Below are positions 44,347 to 55,738 of a stretch of DNA of 64,000 nt, one piece after another. How positions within the stretch are numbered: the first letter of the stretch is position 1; each line of letters begins with the position of its first letter. The stretch comes from Acidimicrobiales bacterium (GTDB lineage: Bacteria > Actinomycetota > Acidimicrobiia > Acidimicrobiales > Palsa-688). The translations under genes were made by a program, and so were the position numbers. Below the pieces are notes generated by a model. It did no database searches and had not been told where the DNA came from. It worked only from the letters and a program-made list of their open reading frames with translations. Location of the stretch: the NCBI GenBank assembly GCA_035533095.1, contig DATLUM010000050.1, positions 124,001 through 188,000 on the forward strand, given 5' to 3'.

Positions 44347-45738
44347 TTACGTCGGCGACAGCCGCTTCCCCGGGCGCTTGGCGACCGGGGAGGCCCTCTC
44401 GGCAGCCGCCTTCTCGACGACCGCCGGGGTCTTCTTGCCAGCGGCGTTCTTCGCCGCCGCCTGCCTGGTGGGCTCGTTCTTCTTGGCGGCCGGGGCCTTC
44501 TTGACGGGCGCAGCCTTCTTGACGGGCGCAGCCTTCTTGACGGGCGCGGCCTTCTTGGCGGCTTGGGCCCTCGCGGGTTCGGCCGTCTCCGCCGCCGCCT
44601 TCTCCGCCGCCGCCTTCTTCGCCGCTCCCGCCCTCTTGGGGGCTGCAGCCTTCTTGGCCGGAGCCGGCTCGTCGGATGCGGCCACCTTCTTGGCCGGCCG
44701 CTTCTCCGCCGCCGTCTTCTTCGCGCCTGCCTTCTTCGCCGCCGCCTTCTTCGCGGCTGCCTTCTTCACGCCGGTCTTCTTGGCGCCCCTCGCCGGCAAC
44801 GGGTGAATCTCGGCTTCGACTGTCTCCTCGGTCGGCGAACCTGCCACCTTCTCGAAGCCGGGAAGCGCAAGTTCGATACCGCGCCGCTGCGGATCGAAGG
44901 CCTGGACTACGAAAGTCCGCTCCTCCCCCTTCGACACGACCTCTCGCGCCCGCCTCGGAGGTGGTTCACCCATCGCCGACAGCGGCACGTAGCAGCGAGC
45001 CCCGAAGGCGTCCACGAACGCGCCATGCGAGGAGAACTCCGCAACCTGGCCGGACACCTCGCTCCCCAAGGGGTGGGCTGCGATGAACGTGATGAACGGC
45101 AACGGCTCGTTCACCGGCTCCGCCGGCGGAGCGACTGAACGCCTCCGGCGTGAACGCTTCCCATCGTCGGGCTTGACCGCCTCTTGCGTGGCACGAGCGA
45201 TCGCCTGGTCGACCTTCTTGTCGCGCGGCTTGATCTTCGGCGCCACGGTTTCCAAGCCGCCGCCGGCCTCAGCCTTCTTCTTACGCTTCGCCTCCTTGGT
45301 CACCTCGCGGCTCTTCTGGCCGCGGACCGGGGTCCGGTCCATGAAGATCCAGCCGACGCCGGGCACCGGTTTACCGCCGATCAGGCGGTCTTTGTCGAAG
45401 AGCCACTGGTGCTCGACGTGGAACTCCTGGAACGAGTCGTTCGATAGGACGGTCGCGCCGATCTTCTCCGCTATTCGCAGCAGGAAGGCGTCGCCCCTCC
45501 CTACGGCGCCCGCCGGCGGGGACACGATCTCGCCGGCCGCCTCGGCTTCCTCGAACATCGGGAGTTCGGACGGATCGACGCGGTGCCCGAACGACGCGTC
45601 CACCACGACGGTCACGACGTCGTGGGGATTCTCGGCGACGAACTCGCGTACAGCCTGGTCGAGCTGCGCGAGGCTCGGCAGCGAACGACCCTCCGTCGCG
45701 ATGTTCGACCCGTCTACGACAACATGGCGGGGGCTCAT
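44347..45738 (-). CDS. NYN/Zc3h12a-type ribonuclease fused to S1-like domain and histone-H1-like tail
   Basis: This 463-residue protein has three parts. Residues 1-140 form a NYN/PIN-type RNase: HVVVDGSNIATEGRS (Asp9), VVVDASFG (Asp47), GRGDAFLLRIA (Asp83), and ATVLSNDSFQEF (Asp101), i.e. the four acidic residues of a metal site. Residues about 212-296 resemble an S1/OB RNA-binding barrel (GSEVSGQVAEFSSHGAFVDA, CYVPLSAMGE). Residues about 315-463 are Lys/Ala/Pro-rich with KKAAPV repeats, like histone H1 or actinobacterial HupB tails. A basic linker (140-200) adds nucleic-acid affinity. Start ATG 45738. Probably an RNA-processing or decay enzyme; targets unknown. Confidence 0.8.
   Translation of the reverse strand: MSPRHVVVDGSNIATEGRSLPSLAQLDQAVREFVAENPHDVVTVVVDASFGHRVDPSELPMFEEAEAAGEIVSPPAGAVGRGDAFLLRIAEKIGATVLSNDSFQEFHVEHQWLFDKDRLIGGKPVPGVGWIFMDRTPVRGQKSREVTKEAKRKKKAEAGGGLETVAPKIKPRDKKVDQAIARATQEAVKPDDGKRSRRRRSVAPPAEPVNEPLPFITFIAAHPLGSEVSGQVAEFSSHGAFVDAFGARCYVPLSAMGEPPPRRAREVVSKGEERTFVVQAFDPQRRGIELALPGFEKVAGSPTEETVEAEIHPLPARGAKKTGVKKAAAKKAAAKKAGAKKTAAEKRPAKKVAASDEPAPAKKAAAPKRAGAAKKAAAEKAAAETAEPARAQAAKKAAPVKKAAPVKKAAPVKKAPAAKKNEPTRQAAAKNAAGKKTPAVVEKAAAERASPVAKRPGKRLSPT
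44495..44548. repeat. Three 18-bp tandem repeats coding KKAAPV units
   Basis: The unit GCCTTCTTGACGGGCGCA is repeated at 44495, 44513 and 44531 (last copy ends CG). It encodes the in-frame hexapeptide KKAAPV, or a register of it, in the lysine-rich tail of the NYN protein. Confidence 0.85.
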
Positions 45739-45807
45739 GACTTCCCTAGAGTCAAGCAGCCCCGCCACTTGCGACAGTGGAACCCCCTGACCCTAGAGTC
45801 CTCGCCC

Positions 45808-46437
45808 GTGTCAGAGACAACTGTCCGGGCGGTGCTTTGGGACTTCGGCGGGGTGCTCACCACCAGCCCTTTCGACGCGTTCGCCGCGTACGAAGAGGCG
45901 AGCGGGCTGCCCGCCGGCGTCATCCGGCAGTTGAACGCGACCAACCCCGACAGCAACGCGTGGGCGCGCTTCGAGCGCGGCGAACTGGACGTCGACTCGT
46001 TCGTCACGGTGTTCGAGGCCGAAGCGGCCGCCGTTGGCCACCGGGTCGACGCTTTGCAGGTGCTCGCAAGCCTTCGCGGCGAGCTGCGCCCGGCGATGGT
46101 CGAGGCGCTGCGGCGCTGCCACGACCGTCTCCTGACCGGCCTGCTAACCAACAACTTCGAACCTGCCTCCGGGAACGCTGCGGGCTACAGCGCGGTGTTC
46201 GATCTCTTCCACGCCGTCGTCCAGTCCTCGGAGGTCGGCCACCGCAAGCCGGACCCCGGGTTCTACAAGTTGGCCTGCGAGAAGCTCGCGATCGAGCCAG
46301 ATGAGGCGGTCTTCCTCGACGACCTGGGCGTGAACCTCAAGCCGGCCAGGGCGATGGGGATGCGCACCATCAAGGTCGTGGACCCCGATGCCGCGATCGA
46401 CGAACTCGAGTCGGTGGTGGGTTTCCCCCTGCGCTGA
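45808..46437 (+). CDS. HAD-superfamily hydrolase
   Basis: This 209-residue HAD phosphatase-like protein starts at GTG 45808. Motif I is RAVLWDFGGVLTT. Here the residue two after the nucleophile Asp is Gly (DFGGV) as in the epoxide-hydrolase N-terminal/acyl-CoA dehydrogenase-associated HAD group. Motif II is LLTNNF, motif III VGHRKPDPGFYKLA, and motif IV AVFLDDLGVNLKPARAMGM. The substrate is unknown. Divergent from the NYN gene. Confidence 0.88.
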   Translation: MSETTVRAVLWDFGGVLTTSPFDAFAAYEEASGLPAGVIRQLNATNPDSNAWARFERGELDVDSFVTVFEAEAAAVGHRVDALQVLASLRGELRPAMVEALRRCHDRLLTGLLTNNFEPASGNAAGYSAVFDLFHAVVQSSEVGHRKPDPGFYKLACEKLAIEPDEAVFLDDLGVNLKPARAMGMRTIKVVDPDAAIDELESVVGFPLR

Positions 46438-46495
46438 GCCGCGTGGCTCGACGGCTGCGAGAGTCAGCTCCCGCGGCGGGAAGCCAACGGCGGAC

Positions 46496-46536
46496 TGGGT
46501 AGGTTAGCTATCCCATTTCGATACTTAACCTACCCA
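46496..46536. terminator. Perfect hairpin between convergent HAD and kgd genes
   Basis: The arms TGGGTAGGTTA (46496-46506) and TAACCTACCCA (46526-46536) are exact complements; inside them TATC and GATA form a second short stem. It is unusually AT-rich for the region and lies in the 174-bp space between two convergent genes (46438-46611). It suits a bidirectional terminator, although no T-run follows. No gene is seen in this space. Confidence 0.55.
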
Positions 46537-46611
46537 CTTGCGGGCGCAATGACCCTCGCCGGATCGGCCAGGGTGGCCGGATCGGCGGCAGCCAAGCGCC
46601 GGCGGGACAGT

Positions 46612-49600
46612 TCAGCCGAGTGCCCGCTCCAGCAGATCCTCCTGCTCGAGTTCGTGCATGGCGTGGCTGCCGGTCGCCGGCGACCCCGACGCCACCCGGC
46701 TCACCCGTTCCAGCTTGAAGTCGCCGCCGAGCATGGTGTCCAGCCGGTCGCGGACAAACGTCCAGGCACCCATGTTCTCGGGCTCCTCCTGCAGCCACAC
46801 CACCTCGGAGGCCCGCTCGTATCCGGCGACCGCCGCCGCGATCTGGTCGGCGGGCCAGGGGTGCAGCTGCTCGACCCGCACGATGGCGATGTCGCTGCGG
46901 CCACCCTTGTCGCGGGCACCGATCACGTCTAGGGCGACCTTCCCCGACGCCAGCAACACCCGCCTCACCGACTCGCGGTCGCCCACCCCTGGGTCGTCGA
47001 GCACCTCGCGGAAGTGCCCCCGCTCGAGGTCCGTGACCGGGCTGTAAGCCTCGCGCCCGCGTAGGTAGCGCTTCGGCGTGAAGAGGACCAGCGGCTTGCG
47101 CCCGGATCTCAACACCTGCCGACGCAGGAGATGGAACAGCTGCGCCGCGGTGGTCACGTTCGCCACCTGGATGTTGTCCTCAGCGCACAGGTCGAGGAAC
47201 CTTTCCATCCTCCCCGAGGAGTGGTCGGGGCCCTGGCCCTCGTAGCCGTGGGGCAGAAGGAGCACAAGACCGGAGGTCTGGCCCCACTTGATCTCAGCGG
47301 CCGCCAGGAACTCGTCGACGATCGTCTGAGCCCCGTTGACGAAGTCGCCGAACTGGGCCTCCCACGCCACGAGCCCGTCCCGAGCCACCAACGAGTACCC
47401 GTATTCGAATGCCAGCGCTGCGTACTCGGAGAGCAGCGAGTCGTAGATCGCAAAACGGCCCGGCCCCAACGTCTCCAACGGCAGATGCTCCGCTCCGGTC
47501 ACGTAGTCGACGACCGCTGCGTTGCGGTGCCCGAACGTGCCGCGCCGGGTGTCCTGCCCGGCGACGCGCACGTCGCGCCCGTCCAGCACGAGCGTCCCGT
47601 AAGCGAGAGCCTCTCCCAGGGCCCAGTCGACTTCGCCGGATTCCCAGAGCTTCTGCCGGTTCTGGAAGACCCTCAGGAGCTTGGGGTGGACGGTGAAGCC
47701 CTCGGGGAAGGATCCCAGCGCGTCGACGACCTTCTGGAGTCCCGCCATCTCGACCCCCGTCTCGATGGGCGCAAGCACGGGCGCCGGCGCCGCCGGCGGC
47801 GGGAGGCGAGTCGGCTTGGGCGGGGCGGAGGCGCGGGTCTCGTCGAGCGCCGACTGCAACCGTTTGGAGAAGTCGTCCAAGACGCGTTCGGCCTCGTCCA
47901 TGTCGATGTCGCCACGTCGTACGAGGGCTTCGGTGTAGAGCTTGCGGACGCTGCGGTGCTCCTTGATGAGCTGGTAGAGAAGTGGCTGGGTGAGGCTCGG
48001 ATCATCCTGCTCGTTGTGCCCGTAGCGGCGGTAGCAGACCATGTCGATGACGACGTCCTTGTGGAACTGCTGCCTGAACGCGAACGCGAGCCGCCCGACT
48101 CGCACGCACGCTTCGGGATCATCGCCGTTCACGTGGAAGATCGGCGCCTGGACCATCTTGGCGACGTCGGTTGCGTACACGGATGAGCGCGCCGACTCGG
48201 GGTTGGTGGTGAAGCCGAGTTGGTTGTTGATGACCAGATGCACAGTCCCGCCGGTCTCGTAACCGGGGAGCGCTGACATGTTCAGCGTCTCGGCCACAAC
48301 ACCCTGCCCGGCAAACGCGGCGTCTCCGTGGATCAGCAGGGGCAGCACCGGGTGCTCGTCGCCGGCGTCCTCTCCGACGATCCGGTCCTGTAAGGCGCGC
48401 GCCATTCCTTCCACGACCGGGTCTACCGCCTCGAGGTGCGACGGGTTGGAAGCGAGAACCACGTCGACCGTTTGACCCGCGCGGCTGGTGAACTTGCCCT
48501 TGAAACCCTTGTGGTACTTGACGTCGCCCGAGCCCTGCACCGTTCCGGGGTCGATATTGCCCTCGAACTCCTCGAACAGGTCGCCGTAGCTCTTGCCGAC
48601 GATGTTGATGAGCACGTTCAGCCGTCCGCGGTGGGCCATGCCGATCACGACCTGCGACTGGTCGGCGGTGGCGGCATCGTCGATGACAGCGTCGATGAGC
48701 GGGATCGCCGACTCCCCTCCTTCGAGCCCAAAGCGTTTCTGGCCGATGTACTTGGTGTTGAGGAACTGCTCCAGTGCCTCCGCGGCGTTCAGCCGGTCGA
48801 GTATCCACCGCTGATCGTCGAGAGGCAGCTGCGTCGGTACACCCTCCACGTGATCCTGGATCCACCGCTTCTGCTCGGGTTCCTGGATGTGCATGTACTC
48901 GACGCCGACGGTGCGGCAGTAGGCGTCGCGCAGAACGCCGAGGATGTCGCCCAAGCGCATCCGCTCGGAGCCTGCGAGGCCGTTGGTGAGGAACTCGCGG
49001 TCGAGATCCCAGACGCTCAAGCTGTGCGTGGCCGGGTCGAGCTCCGGGTGCATCTGGGGGTCTTTCCAGTCGAGCGGGTCGAGGTGCGCTATCAGGTGGC
49101 CGCGCACCCGGTAGAGGTTGATGAGGGTGTCCACCTCCATCTGCTTCTTGGCGTGGATCGTCGAGGAGTCGACGAGGTCGTTGCGGTCGCGTTGGCCCCG
49201 AACGGGCTCGTAGGGCACCCCCATCGCCTTGAACACCCGCTCGTAGAACGACTCCGCACCACTCAGCAGCTGGTGCACCTTCTGCAGGAACAAGCCCGAC
49301 TCGGCTCCCTGGATGATGCGGTGGTCGTACGTCGACGTGATGGTTACCACCTTCGACACGCCCAACTCCGCCAGGACTCGCGGGTCGGCGGACTGCCACT
49401 CCGCCGGGTAGTCGATTGTCCCGACACCGACGATCACACCCTGGCCGGGCATGAGACGCGGGACCGATTGCACCGTGCCGATGGTCCCCGGATTGGTCAG
49501 GCTCATTGTGGCGCCGGCGAGGTCGTCCGCGCCGATCTTGCCCCCACGCACCTTGCGGATCAGGTCCTCGTATGCGGACCAGAAGCCGCGGAAGTCGAGC

Positions 49601-50289
49601 GAGTCGGCGTCTTTGATCACCGGCACCATGAGCGTGCGGCTGCCGTCGGGCTTCTCGACGTCGACGGCGATACCCAGGCCTATCCGCGAGTGGTGCATCA
49701 CCGACGGCGTTGCTTTCGGATCGTCGCCGTCCGCCGGGACGAACGTCGAGTTCATCACCGGCACCGCCTTGACGGCCTCGACGATGGCGTATCCGATCAG
49801 GTGGGTGAAGCTGACCTTGCCGGCACTTCCCGTCCGGCTGAGCTGGTTGTTGAGGATGCGGCGGTTCACCTCTAGCAGGCGTGCCGGCACGACCCTGAAG
49901 CTCGTGGCGGTCGGCACGCCCAGGCTGGCGGTCATGTTGGCGGCGATCCTCCCGGCCGCGCCCCGAAGCGGTGTGGCGTCGGGCTCTGCGTGCTCGACAG
50001 AAGCTTCGGGGCGCGCCGCGGCGTCTTTTTCCGAAACTGCAGCCGGGGCCGTCGGCGCCGGTGCGGGTACCGCGGGATGCGCTGCCGGCGGAACCTCGGC
50101 GGTCGTTTCCGCCGGGCCGGTTTCGGGCGTCGACGGCCGTGCCAGATTCGCGCCGCCGGGCCGGTAACCCTCGAAGAACTCCCGCCAGCTCTCGCTGACC
50201 GAGCTCGGATCCTCCCGGTACTGCTCGTACATGTCGTCGACGAGCCAGGCGTTGGGCCCGAACGCGGGGGGCTGGGACTGATCGCTCAT
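46612..50289 (-). CDS. kgd: Multifunctional 2-oxoglutarate dehydrogenase/decarboxylase (E2-E1 fusion)
   Basis: Kgd is the actinobacterial fusion that carries out the 2-oxoglutarate dehydrogenase E1 reaction (TPP-dependent decarboxylation) with an E2-type succinyltransferase domain, in the TCA cycle. It has 1225 residues. A short N-terminal E1 helix ([20 protein letters not shown]) and an Ala/Pro linker (55-100) come first. The E2 catalytic domain (about 112-350) has the DHR motif at His323 ([13 protein letters not shown]), and the E1 region runs to the end. That region has [40 protein letters not shown] and [12 protein letters not shown]. No lipoyl domain is present, as expected of Kgd. Confidence 0.95.
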   Translation of the reverse strand: MSDQSQPPAFGPNAWLVDDMYEQYREDPSSVSESWREFFEGYRPGGANLARPSTPETGPAETTAEVPPAAHPAVPAPAPTAPAAVSEKDAAARPEASVEHAEPDATPLRGAAGRIAANMTASLGVPTATSFRVVPARLLEVNRRILNNQLSRTGSAGKVSFTHLIGYAIVEAVKAVPVMNSTFVPADGDDPKATPSVMHHSRIGLGIAVDVEKPDGSRTLMVPVIKDADSLDFRGFWSAYEDLIRKVRGGKIGADDLAGATMSLTNPGTIGTVQSVPRLMPGQGVIVGVGTIDYPAEWQSADPRVLAELGVSKVVTITSTYDHRIIQGAESGLFLQKVHQLLSGAESFYERVFKAMGVPYEPVRGQRDRNDLVDSSTIHAKKQMEVDTLINLYRVRGHLIAHLDPLDWKDPQMHPELDPATHSLSVWDLDREFLTNGLAGSERMRLGDILGVLRDAYCRTVGVEYMHIQEPEQKRWIQDHVEGVPTQLPLDDQRWILDRLNAAEALEQFLNTKYIGQKRFGLEGGESAIPLIDAVIDDAATADQSQVVIGMAHRGRLNVLINIVGKSYGDLFEEFEGNIDPGTVQGSGDVKYHKGFKGKFTSRAGQTVDVVLASNPSHLEAVDPVVEGMARALQDRIVGEDAGDEHPVLPLLIHGDAAFAGQGVVAETLNMSALPGYETGGTVHLVINNQLGFTTNPESARSSVYATDVAKMVQAPIFHVNGDDPEACVRVGRLAFAFRQQFHKDVVIDMVCYRRYGHNEQDDPSLTQPLLYQLIKEHRSVRKLYTEALVRRGDIDMDEAERVLDDFSKRLQSALDETRASAPPKPTRLPPPAAPAPVLAPIETGVEMAGLQKVVDALGSFPEGFTVHPKLLRVFQNRQKLWESGEVDWALGEALAYGTLVLDGRDVRVAGQDTRRGTFGHRNAAVVDYVTGAEHLPLETLGPGRFAIYDSLLSEYAALAFEYGYSLVARDGLVAWEAQFGDFVNGAQTIVDEFLAAAEIKWGQTSGLVLLLPHGYEGQGPDHSSGRMERFLDLCAEDNIQVANVTTAAQLFHLLRRQVLRSGRKPLVLFTPKRYLRGREAYSPVTDLERGHFREVLDDPGVGDRESVRRVLLASGKVALDVIGARDKGGRSDIAIVRVEQLHPWPADQIAAAVAGYERASEVVWLQEEPENMGAWTFVRDRLDTMLGGDFKLERVSRVASGSPATGSHAMHELEQEDLLERALG

Positions 50290-50362
50290 AGCAACAGCCA
50301 GCGTACGCCGCACTCCCGTCCCTGTAGCGCGCCCTGATGCCCCCTTCAGCCACACTGGAAGG

Positions 50363-52042
<1,680 letters not shown>

Positions 52043-52043
52043 C

Positions 52044-52808
52044 GTGACCTCGCATTCGCTGCGGGTAGTAGAGCGTTCGCCGTCCGCAGACGGGCCGGGC
52101 GCCGGCCGGCGCCTCGTGCTGGTACACGGGTCGATGGACCGGGGGTCGAGCTTTTCCCGCTTGACGTCGCGACTGGCGGACTTCTCCGTCGTCACGTACG
52201 ACCGGCGCGGGTACGCGGGTTCGAGCCGGCTCGGGCCCCCCGTCTCCTTCGACGAGCAAGTGGCTGACCTGACCGTGGTGTTGGGGGGAGAGCCGGCGGT
52301 GGTGTTCGGGCACAGTTACGGTGGGGACATCGTGCTGGCGGCGGCTGCATCGTCACCCGGGCTGATACCGGTCGCCTTCGTATGGGAGCCGCCCCAGCCG
52401 TGGTTGGACTGGTGGCCGGGTTCCAGCGCCAGCGCAGGCGCCGGCCTGTCGGGCATGGACCCCGAAGACCAAGCCGAGTGGTTCATGCGCCGCGTAGTCG
52501 GCGATCGGGTGTGGGAGCGGCTGCCCGAGTCGACTCGCAGGCAGCGGCGCGCGGAGGGACCGACTCTACGGGCGGAGATGGCCAGCCTGGCCCACGGGCC
52601 TGTATTCGAGGCGCGCGACGTCAAGGTGCCGGTGCTGGTCGGGCGGGGTGGCAGGTCGAAGGTGCACCAGCGGCGCTCGTCGCGTGAGTTGGCTGTTTCC
52701 TTGCCTCGGGCCGAGCTGGTCGAGATCACCGACGCCGCACACGGGGCGCACCTGACGCACCCGGCGGATCTGGCGGCACTGATCCGGCGGGCGGCCGACC
52801 TCGCGTAG
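52044..52808 (+). CDS. Alpha/beta hydrolase
   Basis: This 254-residue alpha/beta hydrolase has the oxyanion LVLVHGSMDRGSSF, the DRRGYAGSS strand-turn, nucleophile elbow VVFGHSYGGDIVL, and a C-terminal His in AAHGAHLTHPADLAA. The acid is probably in the VPVLVGRGGRSKVH region, where no obvious Asp is seen, so the triad is incomplete by eye. GTG start right after ettA suggests cotranscription. Substrate unknown. Confidence 0.85.
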   Translation: MTSHSLRVVERSPSADGPGAGRRLVLVHGSMDRGSSFSRLTSRLADFSVVTYDRRGYAGSSRLGPPVSFDEQVADLTVVLGGEPAVVFGHSYGGDIVLAAAASSPGLIPVAFVWEPPQPWLDWWPGSSASAGAGLSGMDPEDQAEWFMRRVVGDRVWERLPESTRRQRRAEGPTLRAEMASLAHGPVFEARDVKVPVLVGRGGRSKVHQRRSSRELAVSLPRAELVEITDAAHGAHLTHPADLAALIRRAADLA

Positions 52809-52875
52809 GGAACGCGGAGCCGACCAGGGTGGGCTTGCCTGGCTGCGGGCGAGGTACGGGTGGGACCATGGGGGG

Positions 52876-54111
52876 ATGGACCCGCGACGCGAGCCGTGCC
52901 ATGTGGTCGTCGTCGGCGCCGGCCCGGCCGGCGCCGCCGCAGCGATCACGCTGGCCAGGCTGGGGTTGCGGGTGGCAATGGTCGACAAGGCGACGTTCCC
53001 GCGGGACAAGTGCTGCGGCGACGGCCTGACCACGGCGGCGCTGCGCCGGCTGGAGAGTCTCGGCCTCGACCCGGCCGATGTCGGGTCCTGGGAACCGGTC
53101 GGTGACGTGGTCGTGGTCGGCAGCGACGGCCGGCAGGCCGAGTTGCCGCTCCCGGACGACGGCACCCAGTTCGCCGCTTCGGCACGCCGCGTCGACCTGG
53201 ACGCCGCGCTGGTTCAGGTCGCCGTGTCGAGCGGGGCGGCGCTCCTCGAAGGCGTCGCCGTCACCGGCGTGTCGCCGGCACACGCCGGTGGTGCGATCGG
53301 GGTGAACCTGGCGGACGGCTCGTCGCTCACCTGCGCTTACTTGATCGCCGCGGACGGCGCCTGGTCCCCGGTGCGCAAGGCAGTCGGCGCCGGCACCAGC
53401 GGCTATCTCGGCGACTGGCAGGCGGGCCGCCAGTACTACGCCGGAGCGGGCCCGGCGGCGAAGAAGCTGTGGGTGTGGTTCGAGCCGGAGATGGTGCCGG
53501 GTTACGCGTGGTCGTTTCCGTTGGCGGGCGGGATGGTGAACGTCGGGTACGGGGTGCTGCGCGACGGCGACGGCAAGCTTGGAGGTGAGCTGAAAGGGCA
53601 GCAGATCGATTTCCTGGACCGCCCTCACATAGCCGCGGTGCTGGGCCCCGACGCGGCGCCGGCTTCGGGGTGGAAGGCGTGGCCGATCCCGGCGCGCATA
53701 GGAGACGCGGCCATGTCCGCGCTGGACGGCAGAGTGCTCTTCGCCGGCGACGCGGCGAGGGCGTGCGATCCGATGACCGGCGAGGGGATAGCCCAGGCCC
53801 TCGAGACCGGGGAGCTGGCGGCAAGGGCGGTCGCCGCCGCCGGCCCGCGAAATCCGGCCGCAGCAGCGCGCCGTTACGAGCGGCAGGTCCGCTGGGGCAT
53901 GTCACTCGACGACAAGCTGGCCAGGGCGCTGTCCAACGTCCTCGCCCGCCGTTCCGGTTCGAGCAGAGCGCTCGCTATCGCCGACAAGTCCGCGTGGAGC
54001 CGGCGCAACTTCGCCCGGTGGATGTTCGAGGACTACCCGAGGGCTGTGCTCGCGACCCCGCACCGGTGGAGCAGCGGAATGTTCACCCGGCCCGGCGCCT
54101 ACCGGGCCTGA
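52876..54111 (+). CDS. Geranylgeranyl reductase family FAD-dependent oxidoreductase (MenJ-like)
   Basis: This 411-residue flavoprotein reduces isoprenoid double bonds; the closest recognised type is the actinobacterial MenJ/geranylgeranyl reductase group, which saturates menaquinone or lipid prenyl chains. It has the FAD motif HVVVVGAGPAGAAAAITLARL at the N-terminus (GAGPAG), TFPRDKCCGDGLTTAALRRL, AADGAWSPVRKAVG, and VLFAGDAARACDPMTGEGIA. The MenJ-specific CGDGLT element is present. The 3' end overlaps the convergent protease gene by 29 bp. Confidence 0.88.
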   Translation: MDPRREPCHVVVVGAGPAGAAAAITLARLGLRVAMVDKATFPRDKCCGDGLTTAALRRLESLGLDPADVGSWEPVGDVVVVGSDGRQAELPLPDDGTQFAASARRVDLDAALVQVAVSSGAALLEGVAVTGVSPAHAGGAIGVNLADGSSLTCAYLIAADGAWSPVRKAVGAGTSGYLGDWQAGRQYYAGAGPAAKKLWVWFEPEMVPGYAWSFPLAGGMVNVGYGVLRDGDGKLGGELKGQQIDFLDRPHIAAVLGPDAAPASGWKAWPIPARIGDAAMSALDGRVLFAGDAARACDPMTGEGIAQALETGELAARAVAAAGPRNPAAAARRYERQVRWGMSLDDKLARALSNVLARRSGSSRALAIADKSAWSRRNFARWMFEDYPRAVLATPHRWSSGMFTRPGAYRA

Positions 54112-55648
54112 CCGGGACGCCTTCCCCCGACCGGTGCTGCCGGCCGCGCCGGCGCCGGCCGAGCACTCCAGTGCCGGCTCCCGCGGCTGCGAGCAGTGCC
54201 GCGGCGATGCCACCGGGGATCGCCACCGACGAGCCCTTCGACGCTCCTTCCGGACCCGCTGCGCTGCGGTGCGAACCTTGGCCGTCGGGAACCGTGTACG
54301 GCGGGATCGACGACGTGGTTGTCGGGACGGGCGCGGTCGTCGGTGCGGGCTGGCCGGCTCCGTTCGAGATACCGAGCGCCGCAGACGAGCTGTACACAGG
54401 CGAGCGCGCCGCGGTAGACGATCGACTGCTGGTGGCAGCGCCGGCCGGCACGGATGGCTGAGTCCCGGCACCGGCGCCGGCGGTGGCCGGAGGCTCGAGG
54501 GCGAGCGCCTTGCCGACGTCGAGCAGCCCGCTGCCGGCGCCGGCGAGGGGATGCGCGGTCGACTCCAGAGCGTGGATCACGTCATCCCGGCTGCGGTTCG
54601 GGTTTTCGGCGAACAGCAGCGCGGCCGCCCCGGAGACGTGGGGAGAGGCCATCGACGTTCCCTCGTCCAAGCCGTACTGACTGTTCGGAAACGTCGACAG
54701 GACGCAGTCTCCATTCATGTTGGAGCCGTCCGAGTTGGCCGGACTGCAACCGCTCAAGTCGACGACCACGGCGCCGTCGTCGCCTCCCGGGGCTCCGAGC
54801 GCGACGGACCCTCCGCTGTTGCTGTAGCCGGCGATGTTGCCGTCGGGTCCGGTGGCGGCGACGAGGAGCGCGTCGTTGCCATAGGTGTCGGTGACGCCGG
54901 GCGAAGAGCTGTTGCCGGCTGCGAACACGACGACTGCGCCGGCGCTGGCCGCGGCATGGACCGCCGCGGTGACGCCGGAATCCTGCAGGACGCCCGGAAC
55001 GAGTTCACCCACCGAGAGGTTGATGACCCGCGCGTGGTGCGCGACGGCGAAGTTGATGCCGTTCGCGATGTCAGCTGGTGCCCCCGAGCACGATGCGCCG
55101 GAGCTGCCGCCGTCGCTCAGGACCTGCACGGCAAGGATGTCGGCTTCAGGCGCGACGCCGAAGCTGGCCGACGCGATCGTGCCGGCAACGTGGGTCCCGT
55201 GGGTGCAGCTGTCCTTGGCGTAGGTGTGGTCGGTGCAGGCACCGCCGATGCAATCCGCCTCGTCGACCACCCTGCCGGTGAAGTCGGGGTGGCTCGGGTC
55301 CACCCAGGTGTCTATGACGGCGACGAGCACGCCGGCGCCCTCGCGCCCGAGAGCCTGCCCGGCGTACACGTCAGCTCCGTGGGTGGATCCGGCGTCGGGG
55401 CTGAAGTTCCAGGTGCAAGGTTGGCCGGCCGGCCCGCAGGGTCCCGAGGGCCCGGCCGCCGAGGCCCCCGCCGGTGCGGCGACCCCGCTGACGAGCAGCG
55501 CCAGCGAGCCGAGCGCGGCGGATAGCAGCACAAGAGCCTGCGACCGGGCCGATAAGCGTCGAGTGGTGTGAATGGGAGCGATCCGGCAATTCGACCACGG
55601 TCTGGGCGCCTGCGCCAGCCGCCCCGGCGGAGCCGCCGGGCGGCGCAC
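54083..55648 (-). CDS. Secreted, membrane-anchored subtilisin-like (S8) serine protease
   Basis: This 521-residue S8 protease has a signal peptide (about 31-66, core ALVLLSAALGSLALLVSG). The catalytic domain (about 75-400) has Asp113 in VAVIDTWVDPSHPDF, His150 in CTHGTHVAGTIAS, oxyanion Asn246 in VFAAGNSSSPG and Ser332 in GTSMASPHVSGAA. The usual DTG/DSG around Asp is DTW here. A Pro/Ser/Thr linker, a C-terminal membrane helix (AIPGGIAAALLAAAGAG) and an Arg-rich tail follow, as in mycosins; no type VII secretion genes are near. The start is uncertain: ATG 55648 gives a long N-region and no better start exists before a GTG at 55531. Confidence 0.88.
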   Translation of the reverse strand: MRRPAAPPGRLAQAPRPWSNCRIAPIHTTRRLSARSQALVLLSAALGSLALLVSGVAAPAGASAAGPSGPCGPAGQPCTWNFSPDAGSTHGADVYAGQALGREGAGVLVAVIDTWVDPSHPDFTGRVVDEADCIGGACTDHTYAKDSCTHGTHVAGTIASASFGVAPEADILAVQVLSDGGSSGASCSGAPADIANGINFAVAHHARVINLSVGELVPGVLQDSGVTAAVHAAASAGAVVVFAAGNSSSPGVTDTYGNDALLVAATGPDGNIAGYSNSGGSVALGAPGGDDGAVVVDLSGCSPANSDGSNMNGDCVLSTFPNSQYGLDEGTSMASPHVSGAAALLFAENPNRSRDDVIHALESTAHPLAGAGSGLLDVGKALALEPPATAGAGAGTQPSVPAGAATSSRSSTAARSPVYSSSAALGISNGAGQPAPTTAPVPTTTSSIPPYTVPDGQGSHRSAAGPEGASKGSSVAIPGGIAAALLAAAGAGTGVLGRRRRGRQHRSGEGVPVRPGRRRAG

Positions 55649-55738
55649 CGGGCGACCGGGTTGGCCGGCCCACCGGGCGGCCGTCGGGGCGCCGGCTGGT
55701 TGGCCTGTCCAAGCCCGGGAGGGCTACGTTCGGTCCCC

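Noticed and set aside
54083-55648. Protease as the mycosin of a type VII secretion system
   Set aside because: No esx, eccB-E or PE/PPE-like genes are in the window; topology alone is not enough.
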